From Sphingomonadaceae bacterium (lineage in GTDB: Bacteria; Pseudomonadota; Alphaproteobacteria; Sphingomonadales; Sphingomonadaceae): DNA of 8,420 nt. How positions within the stretch are numbered: the first letter of the stretch is position 1; each line of letters starts with the position of its first letter. Positions 1-6,792 of the stretch are shown here, piece by piece. The translations under genes and the position numbers were made by a program. The stretch is taken from assembly GCA_016742125.1 (NCBI GenBank), contig JACVCM010000111.1:1-8420 (forward strand), in the 5' to 3' direction. Below the pieces are notes generated by a model, which worked only from the letters and a program-made list of their open reading frames with translations, did no database searches and was not told where the DNA came from.

Positions 1-735
1 TGTGGATTAAATACAGTTGTTGTACTCGATGGTCGCCGTGGTACCGAAGTCATCCTCAACAATATCGGCAGTGAAGAAGCGACTTATCGCATTTCGCTCG
101 AGCTGCGCCGGATGAACGACCAGGGCCGTCTGGACGATGTCGAGGTTGCCGATGCCAATGTTAAAGAGAAAGCGGCGCTTGAAATCATTCGTTTCGCACC
201 GCGCCGGGTGACCCTGCCGCCTAACCAGCCACAGTCGATTCGCATCGGGCTGCAGCCAAATGAAACGCTGCCAGACGGTGAATATCGCGCGCACATGCTG
301 TTCAGAGCGATTCCAAAAACGCCTGCTGCGATGGACGGCCAGGAGGTCGCTAATGGACTGAAAATACAGTTGATTCCGATTTATGGAATCACGATCCCCG
401 TGATCGTCCGCAAGGGTAATCTGCAGGGTACGGCTGCGCTCGCCAATCTCCGTCTCGGCAAAGACGAGGATGGGCCAACGCTGGAATTCGACATGGTCCG
501 CAAAGGCGATAAATCCGTTTTCGGTGAAATCCATGTCACCAGGCCGGGCGTTTCGGAGCCGATCTGGATGGAAAAGGGTATAGCCATCTATCCCGAGGTT
601 TCGAGCCGCAAGGTCTCCCTCAACATGCCTCCTGAAATTGTCGCCAAGCTTCATGGCGAGATCGTCGTTTCCTATTATGAAACCGCAGAGGCTGGTGGCG
701 GCCTAATCAGTCAGGTCCGCACGGTACTGCGCTGA
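1..735 (+). CDS. PapD-like periplasmic fimbrial chaperone (5' partial)
   Basis: Frame 1 is open from the first base to TGA at 733–735, giving 244 visible residues. The first internal ATG (112) falls inside a conserved beta-strand region, so the true start and signal peptide must lie upstream, probably a few dozen codons away. The visible start (VVVLDGRRGTEVILNNIG, about residues 6–23) matches the first Ig-like strands of PapD/FimC-type chaperones. FAPRRVTLPPNQPQSIRI (about 65–82) and LPDGEYRAHMLFRAIP (about 90–105) match the F/G-strand region and the E-Y/F-R-x-x-x-x-F motif of these chaperones. IYGITIPVIVRKG (about 127–139) would begin the second domain. Such chaperones hold secreted beta-sandwich subunits in the periplasm and pass them to an outer-membrane usher. 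The next gene, 31 bases downstream, encodes an usher-like protein, which supports the call. Its subunit clients are not visible here. The family call is good; the substrate is unknown. Confidence 0.85.
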   Translation, partial: CGLNTVVVLDGRRGTEVILNNIGSEEATYRISLELRRMNDQGRLDDVEVADANVKEKAALEIIRFAPRRVTLPPNQPQSIRIGLQPNETLPDGEYRAHMLFRAIPKTPAAMDGQEVANGLKIQLIPIYGITIPVIVRKGNLQGTAALANLRLGKDEDGPTLEFDMVRKGDKSVFGEIHVTRPGVSEPIWMEKGIAIYPEVSSRKVSLNMPPEIVAKLHGEIVVSYYETAEAGGGLISQVRTVLR

Positions 736-766
736 GCAACTGGACAAGGCTTGACCAGAGCCTGGC

Positions 767-3469
767 ATGAAACGCTTTCTTCATAAGGCCGCAAAGGCAT
801 TGACGGCATTGGCCGTGGCGACCGGGTTCATCATGATCCCGGTCGCATCGGCACGCGCTGCCGGGTGGCAGGCCAATGAAGACGATGCTTTGCTCTTCGA
901 TGTCCGGGTCGGCCAGTGGCGGGTTGGAGATGGTGTGCGCGGGTACCAGACCGACAGCGGCGTTTGCGTCGACCTGGCTGATATCATTATCGCTTTCGAC
1001 CTGCCGGTACGGCTCGACAAGAAGTCGCGCCGCGCAACTGGCTGGTTGTTCGAAGAAAGCCGTACGTTCACGCTAGACCGCGAATCCAGTATAGTACAAA
1101 TCGTGAACAAAAGTCAGGCTGTCGGATCAACCGATATCCGCGACGTTCCGGAGGGATGGTGCGTTGATACCCGGGCATTGGCAAGCTGGCTCAATGTCGA
1201 CATCAATGCCGATCTTGCCAACGCATTGTTAATCTTGAAAGCCGACCGGAAGCTGCCTTTCGAACTGGCCGAAGAGCGCAAGGCAAGGGCCAGCAAAGTG
1301 CGGCCGATCAAGGAATTCGATCTCAGCAGCCTGCCGCAGGCGCGAGATCCCTATAAAATGCTCCGTGTACCGTCAGTTGACGTCGTGGCGTCTGTCGGCG
1401 TGGTCCGTGACAAGCGGACTGGCAGCCGCTTCGATGCGCGTTACGAGATTTATGCAAGCGGCGAGCTGGCTGGAGCCTCATTCGACGCTCGCCTGTCGTC
1501 CAACGACCGCGGTGTTCCCAAAGATCTTCGCCTTCGCGCATATCGCACCGACCCCGATGGCGGGTTATTGGGTCCGCTCAACGCAACACATTTCGCATTG
1601 GGCGACGTACCAACCAACGCGACGCCTTTGGGGATACAAACGACGGCCGGCCGCGGCGCGTTCATCACAAATCGTCCTCTCAACCGCCCCGCCAGTTTCG
1701 ACCGCACTGTTTTCCGGGGAGAACTTCCCGACGGCTGGGACGCTGAATTGTACCGCAATGATCAGCTCATCGGCTATGTACAAAGCCGTGGCGATGGCCG
1801 TTACGAATTTCTCGACGTCCAGCTGCTCTACGGCCAAAACCGGTTCGAGGTGGTTCTCTACGGTCCACAGGGCCAAATTCGTCGCGACGTGAAGATGATT
1901 CCGGTTGGACTCGATTCCATACCTCCGCGAGAGACCTATTATTGGGCGGCGGTCCAAGATGCCGGACGCGACCTGGTCAATCTGGGCGGTGTCGATCCAA
2001 GCGACTATCTGGGCCTGCGTGGTGGCTTCGGTGTGGAACGCGGCATCGACCCCAAGACGTCAGTCGCCGCCTCGCTCTTCACGTCCATGTTGCGCGGACA
2101 ACGACAATATTATCTCGAAGGCTCGGTCCGTCGCGCCATTGGCCCAACGCTGGTCGAGCTGGCGACGGCCGCCAATCTTGTCGGCGGCTATGCCGTGCGT
2201 GGTCAGGTGCTGGCCCAAGTAGGGCAGACATTGCTCAGCGGTGAAAGCGCATCGCTTTTCGGCGGCTATCAAAGTGAACGCTACGACCGCGATTTGCGGC
2301 GTTTCAACAGCCTTTCTCTCGATCACAGCCTCCGTCTCGGCCGCCAATATTTGCCCGTTCGTGCTGAATTGCGCTATATCGACCGTATCGACGGCGGATC
2401 CAGACTGGAAGCCGGGACGAAATTATCGTTCAATATCAAACAGTTGAATTTCAACGCTGAACTCGACTGGGTTCAGGACAGAAACCCCTCAGGTCCAAGT
2501 CCTGACGCTCGCCTCGATGCTTCGCTGCGCCTCTCGGGGCGTGTTGGTGGCTTGCGCCTTCGCGGAGAGGCCGTTTTCGGCCTGGCTGGCGATAGCGGCT
2601 TTCGCGAGTCCAAGGTTACCGGCGAATGGCGGGCCGGGGAGAAGTCGGATTGGAAGGTTGAAGCGGGCTATTCGGTGCCGGATTCGCGGGGCCGCGTCGT
2701 TCTGGGCCACACCCGCCGGTTCAGGTATTTCGCATTGACCGGCCAGATAGAGGCTGCAAGCGATGGTTCGGTTGCGGCCGGGCTAAATCTTGCATTCAGC
2801 CTGGGTCCCAACCCGCACGGTGGCGGCATCCGGGTGGCATCTGACAAGCTTGCATCTGCAGGTCAGGCATTTGCGACGGTGTTTCAGGACGATAATGCCG
2901 ACGGGATCCGCCAACCCGGAGAAGCAGTGCAGAAGGCGGTGGAGTTGACTGCGGGCACCGCTGGACGTGGAGCGCCCACCGACGATCAGGGACGGACGAT
3001 CCTTGATGGACTGCTGCCATATGAACCGGTGTTGATAGGAATCGATGCGTCGAGCCTACCCGATCCGTTTGTTCAGCCAGCCACAAGCGGTGTGGTGGTC
3101 ACGCCGCGCCCGGGTGTACCGGTCGTTATCGAACTGCCTCTCGTCTCAGCGGGGGAGATTTCCGGGACATTGCAGCGCGATGGCGGGAAGGTGCTGAGCG
3201 GCGTCGATCTTGAACTGCTCGACAAGGCGGGCCGCGTCGTCAAAACCACCCGGAGCGAATTTGACGGCTTCTTCCTCTTCGAATTCGTGCCCTATGGCAC
3301 CTACAAGCTGCGGGTTTCGGCGCTGTCAGCCAACATAGTTGGAGTCGAGACCAGCCTTCCTTCATTGGCCGAACTTGGCAAGTCGAAAGGCAGTGTGGAC
3401 CTTGGCATCGTCTCGGCCAAACCGGCACAAAGAATCGCGGGTGTAGCGAACCCGGCACAGGCACCCTGA
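767..3469 (+). CDS. Usher-like outer-membrane protein with C-terminal SdrD-B-like and carboxypeptidase-regulatory-like domains
   Basis: This 900-residue protein starts with a Sec signal peptide: basic MKRFLHKAAK, a hydrophobic core at about 11–26, and probable cleavage after Ala-Arg-Ala at 29–31. Residues ~35–180 hold two similar units, each with a Cys-Val-Asp motif (C67, C132), the only cysteines in the protein. The stretch from F276-A-L-G-D through FRGELPDGWDAELYRNDQL to IPPRETYYW (385–393) resembles the middle part of CS1/TcfC-like and other divergent ushers. A region rich in alternating polar/aromatic strands (~393–690) suits an outer-membrane barrel. F706-QDDNADGIRQPGE is an SdrD-B-like Ca-binding loop (acidic D708, D709, D712, E719), and ~795–850 resembles a carboxypeptidase-regulatory-like beta domain. 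It sits 31 bases after the chaperone gene, so it is probably its outer-membrane partner. The ATG at 767 is the only possible start because an in-frame TGA lies at 752; the RBS is weak. The classical PapC N-terminal signature is not evident. It could instead be a surface beta-protein that is not an usher. Confidence 0.72.
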   Translation: MKRFLHKAAKALTALAVATGFIMIPVASARAAGWQANEDDALLFDVRVGQWRVGDGVRGYQTDSGVCVDLADIIIAFDLPVRLDKKSRRATGWLFEESRTFTLDRESSIVQIVNKSQAVGSTDIRDVPEGWCVDTRALASWLNVDINADLANALLILKADRKLPFELAEERKARASKVRPIKEFDLSSLPQARDPYKMLRVPSVDVVASVGVVRDKRTGSRFDARYEIYASGELAGASFDARLSSNDRGVPKDLRLRAYRTDPDGGLLGPLNATHFALGDVPTNATPLGIQTTAGRGAFITNRPLNRPASFDRTVFRGELPDGWDAELYRNDQLIGYVQSRGDGRYEFLDVQLLYGQNRFEVVLYGPQGQIRRDVKMIPVGLDSIPPRETYYWAAVQDAGRDLVNLGGVDPSDYLGLRGGFGVERGIDPKTSVAASLFTSMLRGQRQYYLEGSVRRAIGPTLVELATAANLVGGYAVRGQVLAQVGQTLLSGESASLFGGYQSERYDRDLRRFNSLSLDHSLRLGRQYLPVRAELRYIDRIDGGSRLEAGTKLSFNIKQLNFNAELDWVQDRNPSGPSPDARLDASLRLSGRVGGLRLRGEAVFGLAGDSGFRESKVTGEWRAGEKSDWKVEAGYSVPDSRGRVVLGHTRRFRYFALTGQIEAASDGSVAAGLNLAFSLGPNPHGGGIRVASDKLASAGQAFATVFQDDNADGIRQPGEAVQKAVELTAGTAGRGAPTDDQGRTILDGLLPYEPVLIGIDASSLPDPFVQPATSGVVVTPRPGVPVVIELPLVSAGEISGTLQRDGGKVLSGVDLELLDKAGRVVKTTRSEFDGFFLFEFVPYGTYKLRVSALSANIVGVETSLPSLAELGKSKGSVDLGIVSAKPAQRIAGVANPAQAP

Positions 3470-3526
3470 ACTGAGAACTCTAAAGTCGGGATGTAACTTT
3501 AACGCTATAGGTTTCGAACTTCCTCT

Positions 3527-3542
3527 GGCAGAATATTCTGCC
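3527..3542. promoter_or_regulatory. Perfect 16-base palindrome upstream of the cytochrome b gene (candidate operator)
   Basis: GGCAGAATATTCTGCC equals its own reverse complement. It ends 18 bases before the ATG of the cytochrome b gene and just before its Shine-Dalgarno (GGGAGA, 3549–3554). It could bind a dimeric repressor. As RNA it could form a 6-bp stem with a 4-base loop, but no U-run follows, so it is a poor intrinsic terminator. No regulator gene is nearby, so its role is inferred. Confidence 0.45.
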
Positions 3543-3560
3543 GGGCATTGGGAGATATGT

Positions 3561-4421
3561 ATGGAGCAGGCCGAGTTGAAACCCGGCGATGTGATCGAAC
3601 GGCATCGTTTATCCACCCGGCTATGGCACTGGACCAATGCGTTGACTCTGCTCGTCATGTTGATGAGCGGGCTGATGATCTTCAACGCGCACCCCCGACT
3701 TTACTGGGGCCAATATGGAGCCAATACCGACGACGCCTGGCTGGTTATCGATGATGCTGGCGAAGTCGGTTTCGTCGAATTTGTGGGTGTGCGCATGGAA
3801 ACCACGGGCGTGCTGGGCATATGGAAAGATCCCGAAGGCGAGGTGAAGCGCCGCGCCTTTCCCCATTGGATGACAATACCATCAGGATATGATTTGCAGG
3901 CCGCGCGGCGGTGGCATTTTACCTTTGCGTGGATATTGGCAGTGGCGCTGATGCTCTACATGCTGAGGTCGCTTTGGAATGGCCATGTCCGGCACGACCT
4001 GCATATCGGTAAACGGGAATGGTCGCCTCGCCACATCTGGCATGACGTTACCGAACACGCCCGATTGCGCTTTCCCACCGGCGCAGCTGCGAAGGACTAT
4101 AATATATTACAGAAAATCAGCTACATAGGCGTGATATTCATTCTGCTGCCACTCATCATATTTACGGGTTTGACAATGTCCCCTGCCATGAATGCGGCAT
4201 GGCCGATACTCCTCGATATCTTCGGCGGTCGGCAGTCTGCACGTTCGCTGCACTTCATCGCAGCATTTCTCCTGGTCGCGTTTTTCCTTGTTCATATGGC
4301 CATGGTGGTGCTTGCTGGGCCGATCAACGAGGTTAGATCGATGATAACAGGCAAGTACAGACTACCCGGCAAAATCAGTCCGCCGTTCGAACCCGAATTG
4401 CAACAGGGAGAACCGGTATGA
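3561..4421 (+). CDS. Four-helix cytochrome b (cytochrome b/b6-like membrane subunit)
   Basis: This 286-residue membrane protein probably binds two b-type hemes and passes electrons between the quinone pool and the molybdoenzyme encoded next. Four hydrophobic helices are visible at about 26–42, 119–138, 186–206 and 230–253. Candidate heme-ligand histidines are H23 (in RLWHWTN), H119 (in RRWHFTFAW), H231 and H245 (in LHFIAAFLLVAFFLVHMAM), with the last two 14 residues apart as in diheme b561-type subunits. A ~75-residue loop between helices 1 and 2 (about 43–118) ends in FPHWMTIPSGYDLQAARRW, which looks characteristic of this subfamily. The start at 3561 is supported by GGGAGA at 3549–3554; the ATG at 3556 is in another frame. 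The stop overlaps the next start as ATGA, so the two genes are very likely translationally coupled. Thiosulfate reductase cytochrome b and Ni/Fe hydrogenase cytochrome b are related; the molybdoenzyme neighbour argues against the hydrogenase type. Confidence 0.9.
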   Translation: MEQAELKPGDVIERHRLSTRLWHWTNALTLLVMLMSGLMIFNAHPRLYWGQYGANTDDAWLVIDDAGEVGFVEFVGVRMETTGVLGIWKDPEGEVKRRAFPHWMTIPSGYDLQAARRWHFTFAWILAVALMLYMLRSLWNGHVRHDLHIGKREWSPRHIWHDVTEHARLRFPTGAAAKDYNILQKISYIGVIFILLPLIIFTGLTMSPAMNAAWPILLDIFGGRQSARSLHFIAAFLLVAFFLVHMAMVVLAGPINEVRSMITGKYRLPGKISPPFEPELQQGEPV

Positions 4422-5194
4422 CCCACCGCGGACTGGTTTTGCCGCGCCGCAAATTTCTGACCGGAGCTGCTTTGGGGGGTAGCGGCCTGTTGCTGTCAGG
4501 GTGCGATGCATTGACTGAAAATGCAGGCTTTCGTCAGTTTCTGCGCAATGGCGAGGCGCTAAACAAAGGAGCGCAGCGGCTGATCATGGACCGTTCGGCG
4601 CTCGCCCCGGAATTTTCGGCCGCTGACATGTCGCCGACCTTCAAGGCGAACGGCTCGGTTACCGGTGATACGCCAGAATATAATGCACATGTCGCCGACA
4701 AGTTCGCGCGTTGGCAGCTTCGGATCGACGGCATGGTTCGCAAGCCCCTCTCACTCAGCCTGGCTCAGCTGATGGCGATGCCGTCACGTGAGCAGATCAC
4801 GCGCCATGATTGCGTGGAGGGCTGGAGCGCGATCGGGAAATGGCGCGGGACGCCATTGCGCCTGCTGCTGAATCAGGCAGGGATGTCGACCAAGACTCGC
4901 TATATTGTCTTTCATTGCGCGGATATGTGGGCACCCGATGTCCCTTATTATGAATCGATTGACTTGATCGATGCCTTCCACCCGCAAACCATATTGGCGT
5001 GGAGCATGAACGATGGCGTGCTGCCGATACGCCATGGTGCGCCGCTGCGGTTAAGGGTGGAACGACAGCTGGGCTATAAGCACGCCAAATATGTCATGCG
5101 TATCGAAGCGACCGACGATTTCAAAAAATTCTATGGCGGCAATGGCGGTTACTGGGAAGATGCGCATGATTATGACTGGTATGCCGGAATCTAG
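4418..5194 (+). CDS. Tat-exported molybdopterin-dependent oxidoreductase, sulfite oxidase/MsrP-like fold, predicted lipoprotein
   Basis: This 258-residue protein opens with a twin-arginine signal (R10-R11-K-F-L), a short hydrophobic segment and the lipobox L26-S-G-C29. It is therefore predicted to fold with its Mo cofactor in the cytoplasm, leave by Tat and be lipid-anchored in the periplasm. The Mo-coordinating cysteine is almost certainly C132, in TRHDCVEGWSAIGKWRGTPL, the hallmark block of the sulfite-oxidase/YedY superfamily. HGAPLRLRVERQLGYKHAKY near the C-terminus matches the conserved cofactor-binding end of the fold. The RBS AGGGAG (4405–4410) lies inside the cytochrome b gene, whose stop overlaps this ATG. 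The paired cytochrome b is presumably its electron partner, in the role MsrQ plays for MsrP, although that subunit looks like a different family. The substrate cannot be told from sequence: sulfite, methionine sulfoxide and other S- or N-oxides are all possible. No sulfite-oxidase dimerisation domain or heme c motif is present. Confidence 0.92.
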   Translation: MTHRGLVLPRRKFLTGAALGGSGLLLSGCDALTENAGFRQFLRNGEALNKGAQRLIMDRSALAPEFSAADMSPTFKANGSVTGDTPEYNAHVADKFARWQLRIDGMVRKPLSLSLAQLMAMPSREQITRHDCVEGWSAIGKWRGTPLRLLLNQAGMSTKTRYIVFHCADMWAPDVPYYESIDLIDAFHPQTILAWSMNDGVLPIRHGAPLRLRVERQLGYKHAKYVMRIEATDDFKKFYGGNGGYWEDAHDYDWYAGI

Positions 5195-5224
5195 GGTTGC
5201 GCCGTCGTCAGGTTAGTGGAAAAG

Positions 5225-5244
5225 CCTTGGGCAAGAGACCAAGG
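5225..5244 (+). promoter_or_regulatory. Inverted repeat that would pair with the frmA ribosome binding site
   Basis: CCTTGG (5225–5230) and CCAAGG (5239–5244) are perfect complements separated by 8 bases. The 3' arm covers the first bases of the Shine-Dalgarno AAGGAGG (5241–5247) of frmA, so folding would partly hide the ribosome binding site. A 6-bp stem is short and may be chance; no alternative pairing partner (anti-hairpin) was recognised. Confidence 0.4.
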
Positions 5245-5257
5245 AGGACCACCAAAG

Positions 5258-6370
5258 ATGAAAACACGCGCCGCCGTAGCCTTTGAAGCGAAAAAGCCTC
5301 TTGAAATTGTCGAGCTTGATCTGGAGGGTCCGAAAGCGGGCGAGGTTCTGGTCGAGATCATGGCGACCGGCATTTGTCACACTGACGCCTATACGCTCGA
5401 CGGTTTTGACTCCGAGGGCATATTTCCGAGCGTGCTGGGGCATGAAGGCGCAGGCATCGTCCGCGAGGTGGGGGCAGGCGTGACGTCAGTCAAGCCCGGC
5501 GACCATGTCATCCCGCTTTACACGCCCGAATGCGGCAAATGCAAAACCTGCCTTTCGGGCAAGTCGAATCTGTGCACCGCGATTCGTGCCACCCAGGGGA
5601 AAGGCCTGATGCCGGACGGTACGTCACGGTTCAGCTATAAAGGCCAGACCATCTATCATTATATGGGCTGCTCGACCTTCTCGAACTTCACCGTTCTCCC
5701 GGAAATCGCGGTTGCAAAAATCCGTGAGGATGCCCCGTTTCAGACGAGCTGCTATATCGGCTGCGGGGTTACCACCGGCGTCGGCGCGGTGACAAAGACG
5801 GCGAACGTGCAAGCTGGCGACAATGTTGTGGTTTTCGGGCTGGGTGGGATCGGCCTCAATGTGATCCAGGGCGCGAAGCTTGCGGGCGCGAACATGATTG
5901 TGGGCATCGACATCAACGAAACGCGTGAGGAATGGGGCCGCAAATTCGGCATGACCCATTTTCTAAATACGCGCGGCATGAGCCGGGAGGATATCGTCGC
6001 CAAGATCGTGGAGATGACCGACGGCGGTGCGGATTACAGTTTCGATGCCACCGGCAATACCGAGGTGATGCGCACTGCGCTGGAATGTTGCCATCGCGGC
6101 TGGGGAACCAGCATCATCATCGGCGTTGCAGAGGCGGGCAAGGAGATCGCCACGCGTCCGTTCCAGCTGGTAACGGGGCGCAACTGGCGCGGTACGGCCT
6201 TCGGGGGCGCGAAGGGCCGCACCGACGTGCCCCACATCGTTGACATGTATATGGACGGCAAGATCCAGATCGACCCGATGATTACCCATGTGCTGAGCCT
6301 CGAGGAGATCAACAAGGGCTTCGATTTGATGCACGCCGGCGAAAGCATCCGCAGCGTCGTGGTTTACTGA
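5258..6370 (+). CDS. frmA: S-(hydroxymethyl)glutathione dehydrogenase / class III alcohol dehydrogenase
   Basis: This zinc- and NAD-dependent cytoplasmic enzyme oxidises S-(hydroxymethyl)glutathione, formed from formaldehyde and glutathione, to S-formylglutathione. The 370-residue product matches class III ADH in length and motifs. Catalytic zinc ligands are C40 (TGICHTDA), H62 (LGHEGAG) and C169 (YIGCGVTTG). Structural zinc ligands are C92, C95, C98 and C106 (ECGKCKTCLSGKSNLC). The Rossmann motif is G194-L-G-G-I-G199, with the NAD-selecting acidic residue D218 in VGIDIN. I chose ATG 5258 because AAGGAGG lies at 5241–5247 and the family begins MKTRAAVAF. An upstream in-frame GTG at 5216 would add 14 residues but would put this strong SD inside the gene. 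Followed by a VOC gene after 17 bases and then frmB, forming a formaldehyde operon. No frmR-type repressor gene is in view. The same family also reduces S-nitrosoglutathione. Confidence 0.97.
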   Translation: MKTRAAVAFEAKKPLEIVELDLEGPKAGEVLVEIMATGICHTDAYTLDGFDSEGIFPSVLGHEGAGIVREVGAGVTSVKPGDHVIPLYTPECGKCKTCLSGKSNLCTAIRATQGKGLMPDGTSRFSYKGQTIYHYMGCSTFSNFTVLPEIAVAKIREDAPFQTSCYIGCGVTTGVGAVTKTANVQAGDNVVVFGLGGIGLNVIQGAKLAGANMIVGIDINETREEWGRKFGMTHFLNTRGMSREDIVAKIVEMTDGGADYSFDATGNTEVMRTALECCHRGWGTSIIIGVAEAGKEIATRPFQLVTGRNWRGTAFGGAKGRTDVPHIVDMYMDGKIQIDPMITHVLSLEEINKGFDLMHAGESIRSVVVY

Positions 6371-6387
6371 TTGCAAGGAGAGAAAAG

Positions 6388-6768
6388 ATGTACAGCCATA
6401 TGATGGTCGGCTCCAACGATATCGGGCGATCCAAGAAATTCTATGATGCCACGTTCACTGCGATGGGCGGGCGTGCCGGATCGGTCGATCCCAAGGGCCG
6501 CCTGATCTACATCCACAACGGCTCGATGTTTCTCGTAACGCCGCCGATCGACGGACAGCCCGCGACGCATGGGAATGGTTGTACGATCGGTTTTGCGATG
6601 ACGCCCGAACAGGCCGATGCCTGGCATGCAGCAGGGGTCGCCAATGGGGGAACGGCAATCGAAGACCCGCCCGGCATTCGTGAAGGCGGCGGTTTCAAAA
6701 TGTATCTCGCCTATCTGCGTGACCCCGATGGCAATAAATTATGCGCTCTTCACCGCGTTACCGACTGA
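6388..6768 (+). CDS. VOC-superfamily (glyoxalase/bleomycin-resistance fold) protein in the formaldehyde operon
   Basis: This 126-residue protein has the VOC layout: MYSHMMVGSNDIGRSKKFYD at the start (first beta strand and helix) and YLAYLRDPDGNKLCALHRV at the end (last strands). The helix WHAAGVANGGT leads to EDPPGIREGG before the final strands. AAGGAG at 6375–6380 supports ATG 6388. Against glyoxalase I (ligands H5, E56, H74, E122), by eye only H4 aligns. The second position looks like Leu in SMFLVTPP, the third falls near C65, and the fourth is C119 in DPDGNKLC. It is therefore unlikely to be a standard glyoxalase I. It lies 17 bases after frmA and 24 before frmB, so it is probably co-expressed and may act on, or protect against, a formaldehyde or glutathione-linked compound. 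Its actual activity is not known to me. The fold call is firm; the function is open. Confidence 0.87.
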   Translation: MYSHMMVGSNDIGRSKKFYDATFTAMGGRAGSVDPKGRLIYIHNGSMFLVTPPIDGQPATHGNGCTIGFAMTPEQADAWHAAGVANGGTAIEDPPGIREGGGFKMYLAYLRDPDGNKLCALHRVTD

Positions 6769-6792
6769 CGCCATGACCGACGCGCGCTGGGC

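Noticed and set aside
7..654. Long minus-strand open frame of 215 codons opposite the chaperone gene
   Set aside because: It lies wholly antisense to a chaperone with clear family motifs, shows no recognisable domain, and is the kind of shadow frame expected in GC-rich coding DNA.
3483..3511. Possible sigma-70-type promoter with TATAGG at 3506–3511 as the -10 box
   Set aside because: The hexamer at the proper -35 distance (about 3483–3488) bears little resemblance to TTGACA, so the match is too weak to annotate.
5216..5257. Upstream GTG extension of frmA (14 extra residues)
   Set aside because: The strong SD AAGGAGG at 5241–5247 directly precedes ATG 5258, and class III ADH proteins begin at MKTRAAVAF; the extension is not family-like.
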